From Actinomycetes bacterium (GTDB taxonomy: Bacteria; Actinomycetota; Acidimicrobiia; Acidimicrobiales; Acidimicrobiaceae): a stretch of 64,000 nucleotides of DNA. A model generated the notes under the pieces. It was not told where the DNA came from. It saw only the letters and a list, made by a program, of their open reading frames with translations, and did not search any database. Each line of letters starts with the position of its first letter. The stretch's first letter is position 1. The DNA is taken from the NCBI GenBank assembly GCA_021819725.1, contig JAKAQR010000004.1, forward strand, positions 1 to 64,000. Direction: 5' to 3'. Position numbers and translations under genes: made by a program. Below, piece after piece: positions 18,062 through 25,273 of this stretch.

Positions 18062-18069
18062 TTGCACAT
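18062..18069. repeat. Target-site duplication, right copy
   Basis: TTGCACAT, identical to 17006-17013. Confidence 0.9.
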
Positions 18070-18402
18070 ATACCGTTACGGCTCCGACCAGGGTGACAAA
18101 CTCCTCATGTGCAGCCAGTCCCTACCTGCACTAGAACTGACCCGCAGAGTTCGGGTAGGCCACGGGTACTGTAGTCCTGCCATTGGGTTCTCCGCTTCGC
18201 GAAGATCGAAGCCACCTGGGCAAGGACGCCAGCAACCGACTCACCCTAGGTGCAATCAGCCCCGATTCCACACATAATGATTTCGTCAGGACTGTCAGAC
18301 ACTTTACGCATCAAAGCGGGATCGCTAATCAATTGCTGGAAATCGACAGGACGGGAGACTGGCCTGTAGGTAAAGGCATCAACCAACCACTAGGGTTGGC
18401 AC
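18070..18402. other. 333-bp stretch upstream of the SAM-decarboxylase-like gene
   Basis: No recognisable gene. It should contain the promoter of the next two genes. A CCAACC/GGTTGG dyad closes it at 18383-18399. Before the IS arrived, this DNA was contiguous with the region upstream of the GGDEF-EAL gene. Confidence 0.5.
18383..18399. promoter_or_regulatory. Dyad just upstream of the SAM-decarboxylase-like gene
   Basis: CCAACC-ACTAG-GGTTGG ends three bases before the ATG at 18403. It could be an operator over the start site or a translation-blocking hairpin. If this is an autoinducer locus it is a natural candidate binding site, but no regulator gene is adjacent. Confidence 0.4.
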
Positions 18403-18780
18403 ATGGTGTTAGCGCAAGACGAAAGCCATGGGAACGAACACATCGATCTAGCCCCTTCGATTTACCGGCAGCGACTGGTAATAGAAGGCCGCAGAGAGCT
18501 GCCAATCGGCGATAAGGATATCCAAGAGTATCTCTCGCGCCTCTCGGACGTATGTGGAATGACCCTTCTCATAGATCCCGTAACTCATAGATCCGACCGT
18601 TTTGGTTGGGCCGGCTGGGTGCATTGGGAAACCTCCGGCGCCCATTTCTATGCATGGGAGACTCCGCTGGTTTTTTTTAGCGTGGACATTTATACCTGCT
18701 TAGCATTCGAACCGAGTACGGCGGTCAGCTTTACGAAGTCCTACTTCGACGCTACCCATATTACATCTAGAGCGTTCTAA
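18403..18780 (+). CDS. S-adenosylmethionine decarboxylase-like (SpeD family) protein
   Basis: 125 aa, the length of bacterial AdoMet decarboxylase proenzymes. The family pattern is visible: APSIYRQRLVIEG near the N-terminus, IQEYLSRLSDVCGMTLL, then GWVHWETSGAHFYAWE and FFSVDIYTC (C99), where SpeD has the self-cleaving serine and the active-site cysteine. Ser78 lines up with the pyruvoyl-forming serine, but the preceding residue is Thr rather than Glu, and the catalytic histidine five residues on is Tyr83. Substrate and even processing may therefore differ from true SpeD. There is no spermidine synthase gene nearby. The next gene, 150 bp downstream on the same strand, is a GNAT/autoinducer-synthase-like acyltransferase. 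The start codon is uncertain: no good Shine-Dalgarno. Confidence 0.75.
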   Translation: MVLAQDESHGNEHIDLAPSIYRQRLVIEGRRELPIGDKDIQEYLSRLSDVCGMTLLIDPVTHRSDRFGWAGWVHWETSGAHFYAWETPLVFFSVDIYTCLAFEPSTAVSFTKSYFDATHITSRAF

Positions 18781-18930
18781 AGCGACCATACATGAATACA
18801 TATATCTAAACTAACTCACTAACCACTATGAATGGGCATCTGACCTTTTACGACAAGAACTTCGGTGGGAATTGAATGCGATATTAACGGTGAACTTTAG
18901 GAGCATCCAAGAACTACTACGGAGTCATAC

Positions 18931-19731
18931 ATGATTGAACCTACCCCTTTCAGTGTAAACCTGTTTACTACTAATGATCCACGTGTCAAGCCCGCCTTAG
19001 AGCTCGAAGCATTAGTATTTCTTCGCGAATTTGGCAACACTTCCAAGGAACTGAATGAGGAATATGGTCCATACGAGAACTATAGCCTCATTTTGTGCGT
19101 GACGGATAACTTGACCAATATGATCGCGGGAATGGCGAGAATCATACTGCCTAACGATGCTATTGGCCTCAAGACGCTTAACGATATCGCCCGACAGTGG
19201 CCTGAGTTGTATAATGATTCATACTTCGCGGAGCTCTTCCTGTCAACAGATGATCACTGGGACATAGGCACCGTAGCCATTGCTGTTGGTTATCAAGCAC
19301 CACTAGCTGCAGGTCTCGTGAGCCTAGGATTATATCAGGCAATCACGCAATTAGCTCAGTACTGTCGAGTTGATAGCCTGATCGCATTGCTTGATAGCAA
19401 GGTATATCGCATGACGAGATGGAAGTTTCATTCCCCATTTTTGCCGATCCCTGGGGCAAAGGCAAAGCCATACTTAGGTTCTGCAGCCAGTTACCCAGTC
19501 TATAGTTGTATAAGCGATTGGGGCGCGCGCCTCAAAGTAAAAGACCCCGCGATCTACGAGATCATCTACGGTGGCACGGGAATAGAAGCTGCTATGTCTC
19601 CAATGTCTATTGAGTATGGTGTTTCCCTTATCCAGAACATTGGCTTGATCGTTGATGTGCGTGCCACGACGCCGGATGAGCTGAATATTGCTCCAACACC
19701 GATCGTTGATTTATTAGATCCGATACGCTAA
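18931..19731 (+). CDS. GNAT-fold acyltransferase, LuxI/FeeM-like (putative N-acyl signal synthase)
   Basis: 266 aa, beginning MIEPTPFSVNLFTTNDPRVK; GGAG lies 6 bases before the ATG. The first 200 residues have the order of motifs seen in acyl-homoserine-lactone synthases and N-acyl amino acid synthases of the GNAT superfamily: an N-terminal helix with LVFLREFG, an acidic GPYENYSLILCV stretch, NMIAGMARIILP (compare the conserved GxxRLLPT strand of LuxI), GLKTLNDI, and a later helix of the acyl-carrier-binding type. The C-terminal 60 residues are unrecognised. No signal peptide or membrane helix. AT-richer than the core genes. Pairing with a SpeD-like gene suggests that one makes the amine or SAM-derived moiety and the other acylates it; this is inference. 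Confidence 0.65.
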   Translation: MIEPTPFSVNLFTTNDPRVKPALELEALVFLREFGNTSKELNEEYGPYENYSLILCVTDNLTNMIAGMARIILPNDAIGLKTLNDIARQWPELYNDSYFAELFLSTDDHWDIGTVAIAVGYQAPLAAGLVSLGLYQAITQLAQYCRVDSLIALLDSKVYRMTRWKFHSPFLPIPGAKAKPYLGSAASYPVYSCISDWGARLKVKDPAIYEIIYGGTGIEAAMSPMSIEYGVSLIQNIGLIVDVRATTPDELNIAPTPIVDLLDPIR

Positions 19732-20169
19732 CGGGAAAACTTTCCATCTCAGTACCTTGCAATACGATGGTAAACTCCAAAAAGCGCTATTTCGTGAGTT
19801 ATATGGGTGTGACTGAGGCCTCTTTGAGTAAACGGAAAGCCCCTCATGGCACCTCCTCTTCATTTGGAGGCAGCGGTCCATCGATGCCGTTGAGTTTCGC
19901 AAGTAAAGGTGCGACAGTTTTAGACTCTTCCATGAGCAAGGTACCATGGTCGTTACATCAAGGCTGCCATTGCCTGACAGTGAATACCGTGAGCAATCCC
20001 AACTTGTCCCATGGCGAGTTACACCGAAAACAACAACTGTACTAACGAGAACGCTGGCCCGAACTCTAGCTTCGACGAGAGAGAGCAATATCAGTATCGA
20101 CGAAACCATCGCTGAACAGCGGAACAAAGCACGTAGCCGTACACCAGATCCACAGAAAAGAACCACGAA
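19732..20169. other. 438-bp gene-poor stretch, possible decayed coding DNA
   Basis: On the plus strand a frame reads plausibly as protein (TLQYDGKLQKALFRELYG) but hits stops at about 19820-19910, then reopens at about 19946-20173 (MVVTSRLPLPDSEYREQSQ). The pieces look like one degraded gene, but I recognise no family. The minus strand has a frame 19714-20166 with protein-unlike composition. Confidence 0.35.
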
Positions 20170-20937
20170 CTAGAGCAACCCTCTCGTCGCTCCACCATCA
20201 ACCGCGATCGCCTGGCCAGTGATATAGCCCGCCCACTTTGAGCACAGATACGCGACGAGGTGGCCACAATCATCTGGATCACCGAAGCGACCCATCGGTA
20301 CTCGCGAGAGCATCCGATCAAGATCGACCCCGGCCTCCTGGAGGGCGACCAGGCGTTGTGTCGCATGAAGTCCGGGAAGGACTGAATTCACCGTCACATC
20401 AAAATGTGCCAACTCGAAAGCCGCCGCCTTCAGGTACGCAAGGAGACCGGCTCGCGCCACGTTGGAGGGCATCATCTCCGGATCAGGCTCGCGCACGACA
20501 TACGAGCTGATTGAGATAATTCTCCCGAACCGACGTGCCCTCATCAATGGGGCTGCCGCTTCCACCAGCTCGATCATCGGTGCGAGTACCAACTCAACGC
20601 CCTCATGGAGTTGATCCACTGGCATCGCGCCTAGCGAGGCGTTCTTGGGACCTCCAGCATTCAGCACAAGGATGTCCATATGACCGTGGACATTGAGAAA
20701 CTGCCGAAGCAACTCTTGCGGTCTCCCAGAGACAGTCAAATCCACGGGTAGATACTGCGCCCCGCGGCCCAGCAGTGAAACCGCCCCCTCGCCAATCTGC
20801 TCATCGCGCGCGGCAATCACCACCTCGGCACCCTCTTCCAGCAAAGCTGCGGCCACACTGAAACCAAGGCCGCGAGTTCCACCTGTTACCAGCGCCTTCG
20901 CCCCCTTTAAGCCAAGATCCACTACTTCCCTCCCCAT
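20170..20937 (-). CDS. Atypical short-chain dehydrogenase/reductase
   Basis: 255 aa with a Rossmann fold: TGGTRGLG nucleotide motif near the N-terminus, LNAGG in the NAG position and a C-terminal GQAIAVDGGATRG. The usual active site SxnYxxxK is altered: after SISSYV the position of Tyr-xxx-Lys reads SNVAR (Ser and Arg). This matches an SDR branch with an SNxxR motif that lacks the standard proton-relay pair, so its chemistry may not be ordinary ketone reduction. Transcribed alone, leftward; substrate unknown. Confidence 0.85.
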   Translation of the reverse strand: MGREVVDLGLKGAKALVTGGTRGLGFSVAAALLEEGAEVVIAARDEQIGEGAVSLLGRGAQYLPVDLTVSGRPQELLRQFLNVHGHMDILVLNAGGPKNASLGAMPVDQLHEGVELVLAPMIELVEAAAPLMRARRFGRIISISSYVVREPDPEMMPSNVARAGLLAYLKAAAFELAHFDVTVNSVLPGLHATQRLVALQEAGVDLDRMLSRVPMGRFGDPDDCGHLVAYLCSKWAGYITGQAIAVDGGATRGLL

Positions 20938-21211
20938 CGTCGCGTCCTCTTGGTGACTGCTCGGGCATACGCACGACGATCACCCACCACACCTCCACCA
21001 CACCTAGCTCCAGCACGGCAGGTGAAACCGGTGGCGCGCCCTAGGCCCACAACCGCTCAGGAACAACTACTGCCCAACCGCTCATCTACCCCAACGGCGC
21101 GGCGACAACTGATCCCCCGTTATAGATCGCTACGCCAAGCCTATACCATCGAACTCCCCATGACTGGCCGACCCGCGACTGCGATGAAGGGCCGGAGAAA
21201 CGGATTGGATA
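20938..21211. other. Intergenic stretch before the aldolase operon
   Basis: Divergent region between the SDR and the aldolase operon (325 bp in total with the operator below). A proline-rich frame 20950-21234 is not credible as a gene. It holds both promoters. Confidence 0.5.
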
Positions 21212-21229
21212 GTGTAGTATTTACTACAC
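21212..21229. promoter_or_regulatory. Perfect 18-bp operator, GTGTAGTA-TT-TACTACAC
   Basis: An exact inverted repeat 33 bp before the aldolase start. Its size and symmetry suit a MarR-type dimer, and a MarR gene is the third gene of the operon it precedes. Autoregulation is the simplest reading. Confidence 0.7.
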
Positions 21230-21262
21230 AATAACTTGTGAACAAACAGAAAGAAGAGTCCC

Positions 21263-21910
21263 ATGACCCAGCAAGCCGAAAGTATCGTACGTGCCGCCAA
21301 GATTCTCTTTGAGAACGGAGTGATGTCCCATACGGGCCACGCCAACCTGTCAGCTCGACTTGGGGACGATAGCATGTTGCTCACCATCGACGGCCAGGTC
21401 CGCAACCTCACTGCCGATCGAGTTGCGACCGTTGGACTCGACGGCGTCGTCCGCGAAGGCGATCTCGATCCAACCAACGCTGAGATCATCGCCATGCACT
21501 CCGAGATCTATAAACTACGAAGCGATGTTGGAGGCATTATCCACACGCATTCGCCGAGTCTCCTAGCATTCGCAATGGCCAATCAGGCACTCCCCTGCCG
21601 CTACGAAGCGCTTCTACGATGGGGCCAGTCCGTCGACGTACCCGTCGCCGCCTGGGCACCGCGTGGATCAGACAAGTCAGTCTCAGCCATCATTGACCAA
21701 GCCAAGGCTCACCCCGAGACGAAGGCGGTCATCCTCGGAAACCACGGCGTCTTGGTGTTCGCTAGCGATCCTGTTGCAACCGCACAACTCCTCACCGTTC
21801 TCGAAGAGGCGGCCGAAGCAGAGCTGGCGGCAATTGAACTCGGCGGCGCACAATCATTGCCCGAATCAGCCCTGGCTGCTATTCGTGAGTCGATGGCGAG
21901 AGTTCGATGA
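21263..21910 (+). CDS. Class II aldolase/adducin-family protein
   Basis: 215 aa. The zinc aldolase/epimerase fold of the fuculose-phosphate aldolase and ribulose-5-phosphate 4-epimerase family: a GHANLSARLG phosphate/substrate-binding segment, NAEIIAMHSEIYK, the zinc ligands HTHSP (about 93-97) and GNHGVLVF (about 155). AAGAAGAG precedes the ATG. It overlaps the next gene by 4 bp (ATGA). The sugar-phosphate substrate is not predictable; relatives also act as decarboxylases. Confidence 0.88.
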   Translation: MTQQAESIVRAAKILFENGVMSHTGHANLSARLGDDSMLLTIDGQVRNLTADRVATVGLDGVVREGDLDPTNAEIIAMHSEIYKLRSDVGGIIHTHSPSLLAFAMANQALPCRYEALLRWGQSVDVPVAAWAPRGSDKSVSAIIDQAKAHPETKAVILGNHGVLVFASDPVATAQLLTVLEEAAEAELAAIELGGAQSLPESALAAIRESMARVR

Positions 21911-22302
21911 CGACACCAGATGTTGCCGCCATTGAGGCTAGTTATCGTGCGTTGACTGGGACCGTTCCTCCCTCTATTGCAGACCGGATACGCATCGCGC
22001 GCCTGGCCGATCGGGATGAGAGCATCGTCAGCATCGAAGCGTTGCGAGCCCAGTTGATCATGGACAATCCGCTCGACTCCAAGACCGCGCAGCTCGTTCA
22101 CTTCGCCCAGCTTCTCGTCCTTGGTGAACACGATGCGGCGACGCTCCACGCTGGTGCCGCCCGTAAAGCCGGGGCGACCCTCAAAGATCTCCTCGGTGTC
22201 GTCGAGCTGGCGCTCATCACCGCTGGAATGCCTGCCTACAGCAGAGGCATCGCCATCCTTGCAACCATGTTCCCAGGAGACCAGCTCGAACATGGTGGAT
22301 GA
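21907..22302 (+). CDS. Carboxymuconolactone decarboxylase (AhpD-like fold) family protein
   Basis: 131 aa, all-helical AhpD/CMD type: SKTAQLVHFAQLLVLG, then HAGAARKAGATLKDLLGVVELALITAGMP in order. The CxxC of peroxidase-type AhpD is absent, so a redox role is unlikely. Members of this Cys-less group act as small decarboxylases or accessory proteins. It overlaps both neighbours (ATGA with the aldolase; 11 bp with the MarR gene), so the three are co-translated. Confidence 0.8.
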   Translation: MTTPDVAAIEASYRALTGTVPPSIADRIRIARLADRDESIVSIEALRAQLIMDNPLDSKTAQLVHFAQLLVLGEHDAATLHAGAARKAGATLKDLLGVVELALITAGMPAYSRGIAILATMFPGDQLEHGG

Positions 22303-22768
22303 CCTTGGATTCCGACTCGCGAGGGTCGCCCGGCAGTTACGAACGCAGTGGGGAGAGCGGCTGGGAACGCTAGCCCTCAACCAACCGCAGGCGGCGATTC
22401 TGCGAACCTTAGCGGGAACTCCGGGCCTCGGGCTTCGCGAGCTCAGTCGAATGATCGGTGCTGATCCCTCAAACCTGCGGCGCGAGATCGAGCGGCTCGC
22501 CAAACGCGATCTGCTCGTTGTCGATACTCCACAGCACGTTGGTGTCAAGGCCACGCTCTCCCTCACGACGGCTGGGAAACGGCTGGCCAACGAGACCGAA
22601 CAACTGGCTCGCACCCAGATGGCATCCACGATAGACCAACTCTCCCTTGCCGATCAAGCTGCACTGACTCGCGTCATCGCCCAGCTCGAGGTGCTCACCG
22701 GTATCGCCGAACCAACTCCAGAGGACGAGAAAGGCTCACGATCAACCTCTGGAGTCGGAGCTGGTTGA
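22292..22768 (+). CDS. MarR-family transcriptional regulator
   Basis: 158 aa from ATG 22292, preceded by CAGGAGACC. Winged helix: LNQPQAAILRTLAGTPGLG, LRELSRMIGADPSNLRREIERL as recognition region, then a wing and the C-terminal dimer helices (LSLADQAALTRVIAQLEVL). Likely represses its own operon through the palindrome at 21212-21229, with the ligand being a substrate of the aldolase or CMD enzyme. An upstream in-frame start would overlap most of the CMD gene and is rejected. Confidence 0.87.
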   Translation: MVDDLGFRLARVARQLRTQWGERLGTLALNQPQAAILRTLAGTPGLGLRELSRMIGADPSNLRREIERLAKRDLLVVDTPQHVGVKATLSLTTAGKRLANETEQLARTQMASTIDQLSLADQAALTRVIAQLEVLTGIAEPTPEDEKGSRSTSGVGAG

Positions 22769-22800
22769 CCGTTGTGATTGGGACCACTTGATCACAACGG
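22769..22800. terminator. Hairpin between convergent marR and aroA
   Basis: Perfect 10-bp stem CCGTTGTGAT/ATCACAACGG with a 12-base loop, in the gap between the converging genes. No U-run, so it may stop transcription with Rho or simply block read-through. Confidence 0.55.
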
Positions 22801-22858
22801 CCCGGTAGTCTCGCTCCATCCTCCATCGCGGCAGCTTCGCCTCATCAAGGTAGTTCTC

Positions 22859-24169
22859 CTAGCCCAACTCGATCGTCGTCGATGAGAGCGCTTCGAGGTC
22901 GCGAAAGAAGCCAGGGTAGCTCGTCGCCACCGTCTCAACCCCGTCAATCTCCGTCGTCCCACCGGCCAACATACCCAGTATGGCGGCGGCCATCGCGATA
23001 CGATGATCAAGCTTGGCGCCCACCCGACGCTGCCCAGCGCCTAATGAGCCAGGTTGGAGTCCTCCATGGACGACCAATCCGTCAGTTAACTTTTCCACTG
23101 TAACTCCAAAGGACGTCAACAGCTCGGCGGTCGTCTCGATCCGGTCTGTCTCCTTGATGCGGAGTTCGCCCGCATCATGAATGGTGGTCAGACCACTGGC
23201 AAAAGCGGCGGCGACGCACAGGATTGGGATCTCATCGATGAGGCTTGGGATGATCGAACCGCCGACCTCGACACCCTCGAGCGAGGAACCCTGCACTCTC
23301 AGGCGCCCATGCTCACGGGTCAAGTGAGCACCCATATGCTCAAGCACCTCAAGGAATCCGGTCCGTGTCGGACCAAGATACATCTCCTCAACATCGAGGT
23401 CGGCACCTGGCGTGCAGGCAGCCGCCACAACAAAGAAGGCAGCGGCAGATGGATCGCCCGGTATACGGAGTGAAAAAGGCGACGGTTGCGCGGGGCCCAC
23501 GATGGTGACGCCGTGCACTTCGCCGTCCTCCGCAAAATCCTCGACAAGATCAATACCGGTCAGTTCAAAGAGCTCCTCCGTGTGTGGCCTGCTCAACACG
23601 GGCTCAACTACGGTGACTGGTCCATCGACTCCAAGTGCAGCAAAGAGCAGCGCCGACTTCACCTGCGCAGAGGCCACTGATAGATGAACGGTCCCTGACA
23701 CTAGCCCCCCACCACACACCATCGCTGGCAGATAGCTGTCACCATTTCGAGCCGAGATTGTAGCTCCAAGCTGGCGAAGCGGATCAATCACGCGCCCCAT
23801 GGGTCGTTGTCGCAGAGAGGCATCCCCAGTAAAAAAGGAGAGGCCGGGGACCAACGTGGCGACCCCAATCCCTAGGCGTGCACCGGTGCCAGAGTTCCCC
23901 AGATCGAGTATCCGATCGGGCTCGATCAGACCCGTGCGACCGGAACTCTCGACCAAGGTCGCCGACCCATCAACCCGCAACGACGCACCGTATCCCTCGA
24001 TCATTGAGGCGGTGGCGGCCACATCGAGGGCGGTGCTGAGGTGGTCAAGGCGCGATACACCCTGGGCCAGCAACGCCAGCAAAAGAGCTCGATGACTGAT
24101 CGACTTATCGGGTGGTGGCCGGAGGCTGCCGACAAGGCGAGGCTCGGCAGAGAAGATCCGCGCCTGCAC
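22859..24169 (-). CDS. aroA: 3-phosphoshikimate 1-carboxyvinyltransferase (EPSP synthase)
   Basis: 436 aa; joins PEP to shikimate-3-phosphate in chorismate synthesis. Family landmarks: PPPDKSISHRALLLALLAQG at the N-terminus (the Lys-Ser shikimate-3-phosphate contacts), LGNSGTGARLGIG (PEP loop), RQRPMGRVIDPLRQLGA, and C-terminal RIKETDRIE and DHRIAMAAAILG. Starts at GTG 24169, nine bases after aroH, and ends the nine-gene leftward operon. Chorismate mutase just upstream places two consecutive aromatic-pathway functions together. Confidence 0.95.
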   Translation of the reverse strand: MQARIFSAEPRLVGSLRPPPDKSISHRALLLALLAQGVSRLDHLSTALDVAATASMIEGYGASLRVDGSATLVESSGRTGLIEPDRILDLGNSGTGARLGIGVATLVPGLSFFTGDASLRQRPMGRVIDPLRQLGATISARNGDSYLPAMVCGGGLVSGTVHLSVASAQVKSALLFAALGVDGPVTVVEPVLSRPHTEELFELTGIDLVEDFAEDGEVHGVTIVGPAQPSPFSLRIPGDPSAAAFFVVAAACTPGADLDVEEMYLGPTRTGFLEVLEHMGAHLTREHGRLRVQGSSLEGVEVGGSIIPSLIDEIPILCVAAAFASGLTTIHDAGELRIKETDRIETTAELLTSFGVTVEKLTDGLVVHGGLQPGSLGAGQRRVGAKLDHRIAMAAAILGMLAGGTTEIDGVETVATSYPGFFRDLEALSSTTIELG

Positions 24170-24177
24170 CGTTAGCT

Positions 24178-24540
24178 CTAAGCCGGGAGGTCGTCACGGA
24201 GCCCTATGGCCCCGTGCAAATAGACATGATGAAAAAGCCGACGATCACGATCATCCTCGACGTGCATCATCACTCGAACACAACGCGTCACAGCACCCAC
24301 TATCGTCAACTCCTGCGCACACATCAGCGGGACATCACCAAATCCAAGTGCCCTCGCTGCAGCGGCAGGAAACATCGAGTGCAGATCCGAAGTGGCCGTG
24401 AAGAAGATACTGATCAACTGGTCCTTGTCGAGCTGATTGCGTTCGAGCATGGCACTCACAAGTTCACGCACGTTTTTGTCTATCGCTTCGGCGGTGTCGG
24501 CGTCCACCGTCGTCGCACCCCGTACTGCTCGCACACCCAT
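24178..24540 (-). CDS. aroH: Chorismate mutase, AroH type
   Basis: 120 aa, the trimeric pseudo-alpha/beta-barrel class known from Bacillus subtilis AroH; it converts chorismate to prephenate toward Phe and Tyr. Visible signatures: VRAVRGATTVDADT near the N-terminus (active-site Arg), FTATSDLHSMFPAAAAR, VPLMCAQEL and CVRVMMHV. The more common AroQ fold is not present. Between rluB and aroA, within 11 bp of each. Confidence 0.93.
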   Translation of the reverse strand: MGVRAVRGATTVDADTAEAIDKNVRELVSAMLERNQLDKDQLISIFFTATSDLHSMFPAAAARALGFGDVPLMCAQELTIVGAVTRCVRVMMHVEDDRDRRLFHHVYLHGAIGLRDDLPA

Positions 24541-24550
24541 GGCTGACAGG

Positions 24551-25273
24551 TTAGCGGGCCAACCGGCCGCCGGTGCGCAGGGCGATCAACTCGTCTGTGG
24601 TGATATCACGTGATTGGCCAGGCGCCAAAGAGGGATCCACAAGCGTCCCGATGCGGGTGCGAACCAAGCGCGTCACCTCAAATCCACACGCCGAGAGCAT
24701 GCGACGTATCTGGCGGTTTTTACCCTGTTTGAGAACGATCCTTAAGGTCGTGTTTGAGAGCTGACCAACCCGCTTGGCGACCAACAACTCACCATCGACT
24801 TCGATCCCACGGCGCAGTGCTCCGAGCAGATGTGGGGTGGCCTTCCTATCGATCGCAACCAGATACTCCTTCTCGACACCACCTCGTGGATGCATCAAAT
24901 ACTCCGCCAGCGGGCCGTCATTCGTGAGGATCAACAAACCCTCACTCTCGGCGTCCAGACGACCTACTGGGTAGATTCGGCTGTCACATGGCACAAGATC
25001 CACCACGGTTGGCCGACCATGAGGATCCTTGGCGGTGGAGACCACCCCAGGTGGCTTATTCAACAGCTTATATTCGAGCGCCTCCGCGATACCGACCGGC
25101 GCGCCATCAACGCAGACTGCGTCAGCCGTGACTACCCGACAGCCAAGCCTGGCCACTTCTCCGTTTACCGTAACCCGCCCTGCCTCGATGATCTCCTCCG
25201 CGGCACGCCTAGAACCATAACCCCTCGTCGCTAGGACCTTCTGGAGTCGATCCCCTACCGGTTCCGTCGTGAC
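24551..25273 (-). CDS. rluB: 23S rRNA pseudouridine synthase (RluB/RsuA family), start codon unclear
   Basis: Makes pseudouridine in 23S rRNA during ribosome assembly. The body is clear: KPPGVVSTAKDPHGRPTV, the catalytic aspartate motif VGRLDAESEGLLILTNDG, and QGKNRQIRRMLSACG. In the same frame the S4 RNA-binding domain begins RLQKVLATRGYGSRRAA (about 25246-25196). Between the in-frame TGA (25279-25277) and that domain there is no ATG, GTG or TTG. The first ordinary start is GTG 25156, which would cut the S4 domain in half. The end given assumes initiation near GTC 25273/ACG 25270, just after a GAGGAG motif; a sequence error or a frameshift out of scpB is also possible. Confidence 0.82.
   Translation of the reverse strand, partial: VTTEPVGDRLQKVLATRGYGSRRAAEEIIEAGRVTVNGEVARLGCRVVTADAVCVDGAPVGIAEALEYKLLNKPPGVVSTAKDPHGRPTVVDLVPCDSRIYPVGRLDAESEGLLILTNDGPLAEYLMHPRGGVEKEYLVAIDRKATPHLLGALRRGIEVDGELLVAKRVGQLSNTTLRIVLKQGKNRQIRRMLSACGFEVTRLVRTRIGTLVDPSLAPGQSRDITTDELIALRTGGRLAR

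Noticed and set aside
18403..18780. A true polyamine-pathway speD
   Set aside because: The residue before the cleavage serine and the catalytic histidine differ, and no speE is nearby; kept as SpeD-like only.
20950..21234. Plus-strand 94-codon frame before the aldolase operon
   Set aside because: Composition is proline/arginine/threonine-rich, and it overlaps the operator and promoter region.
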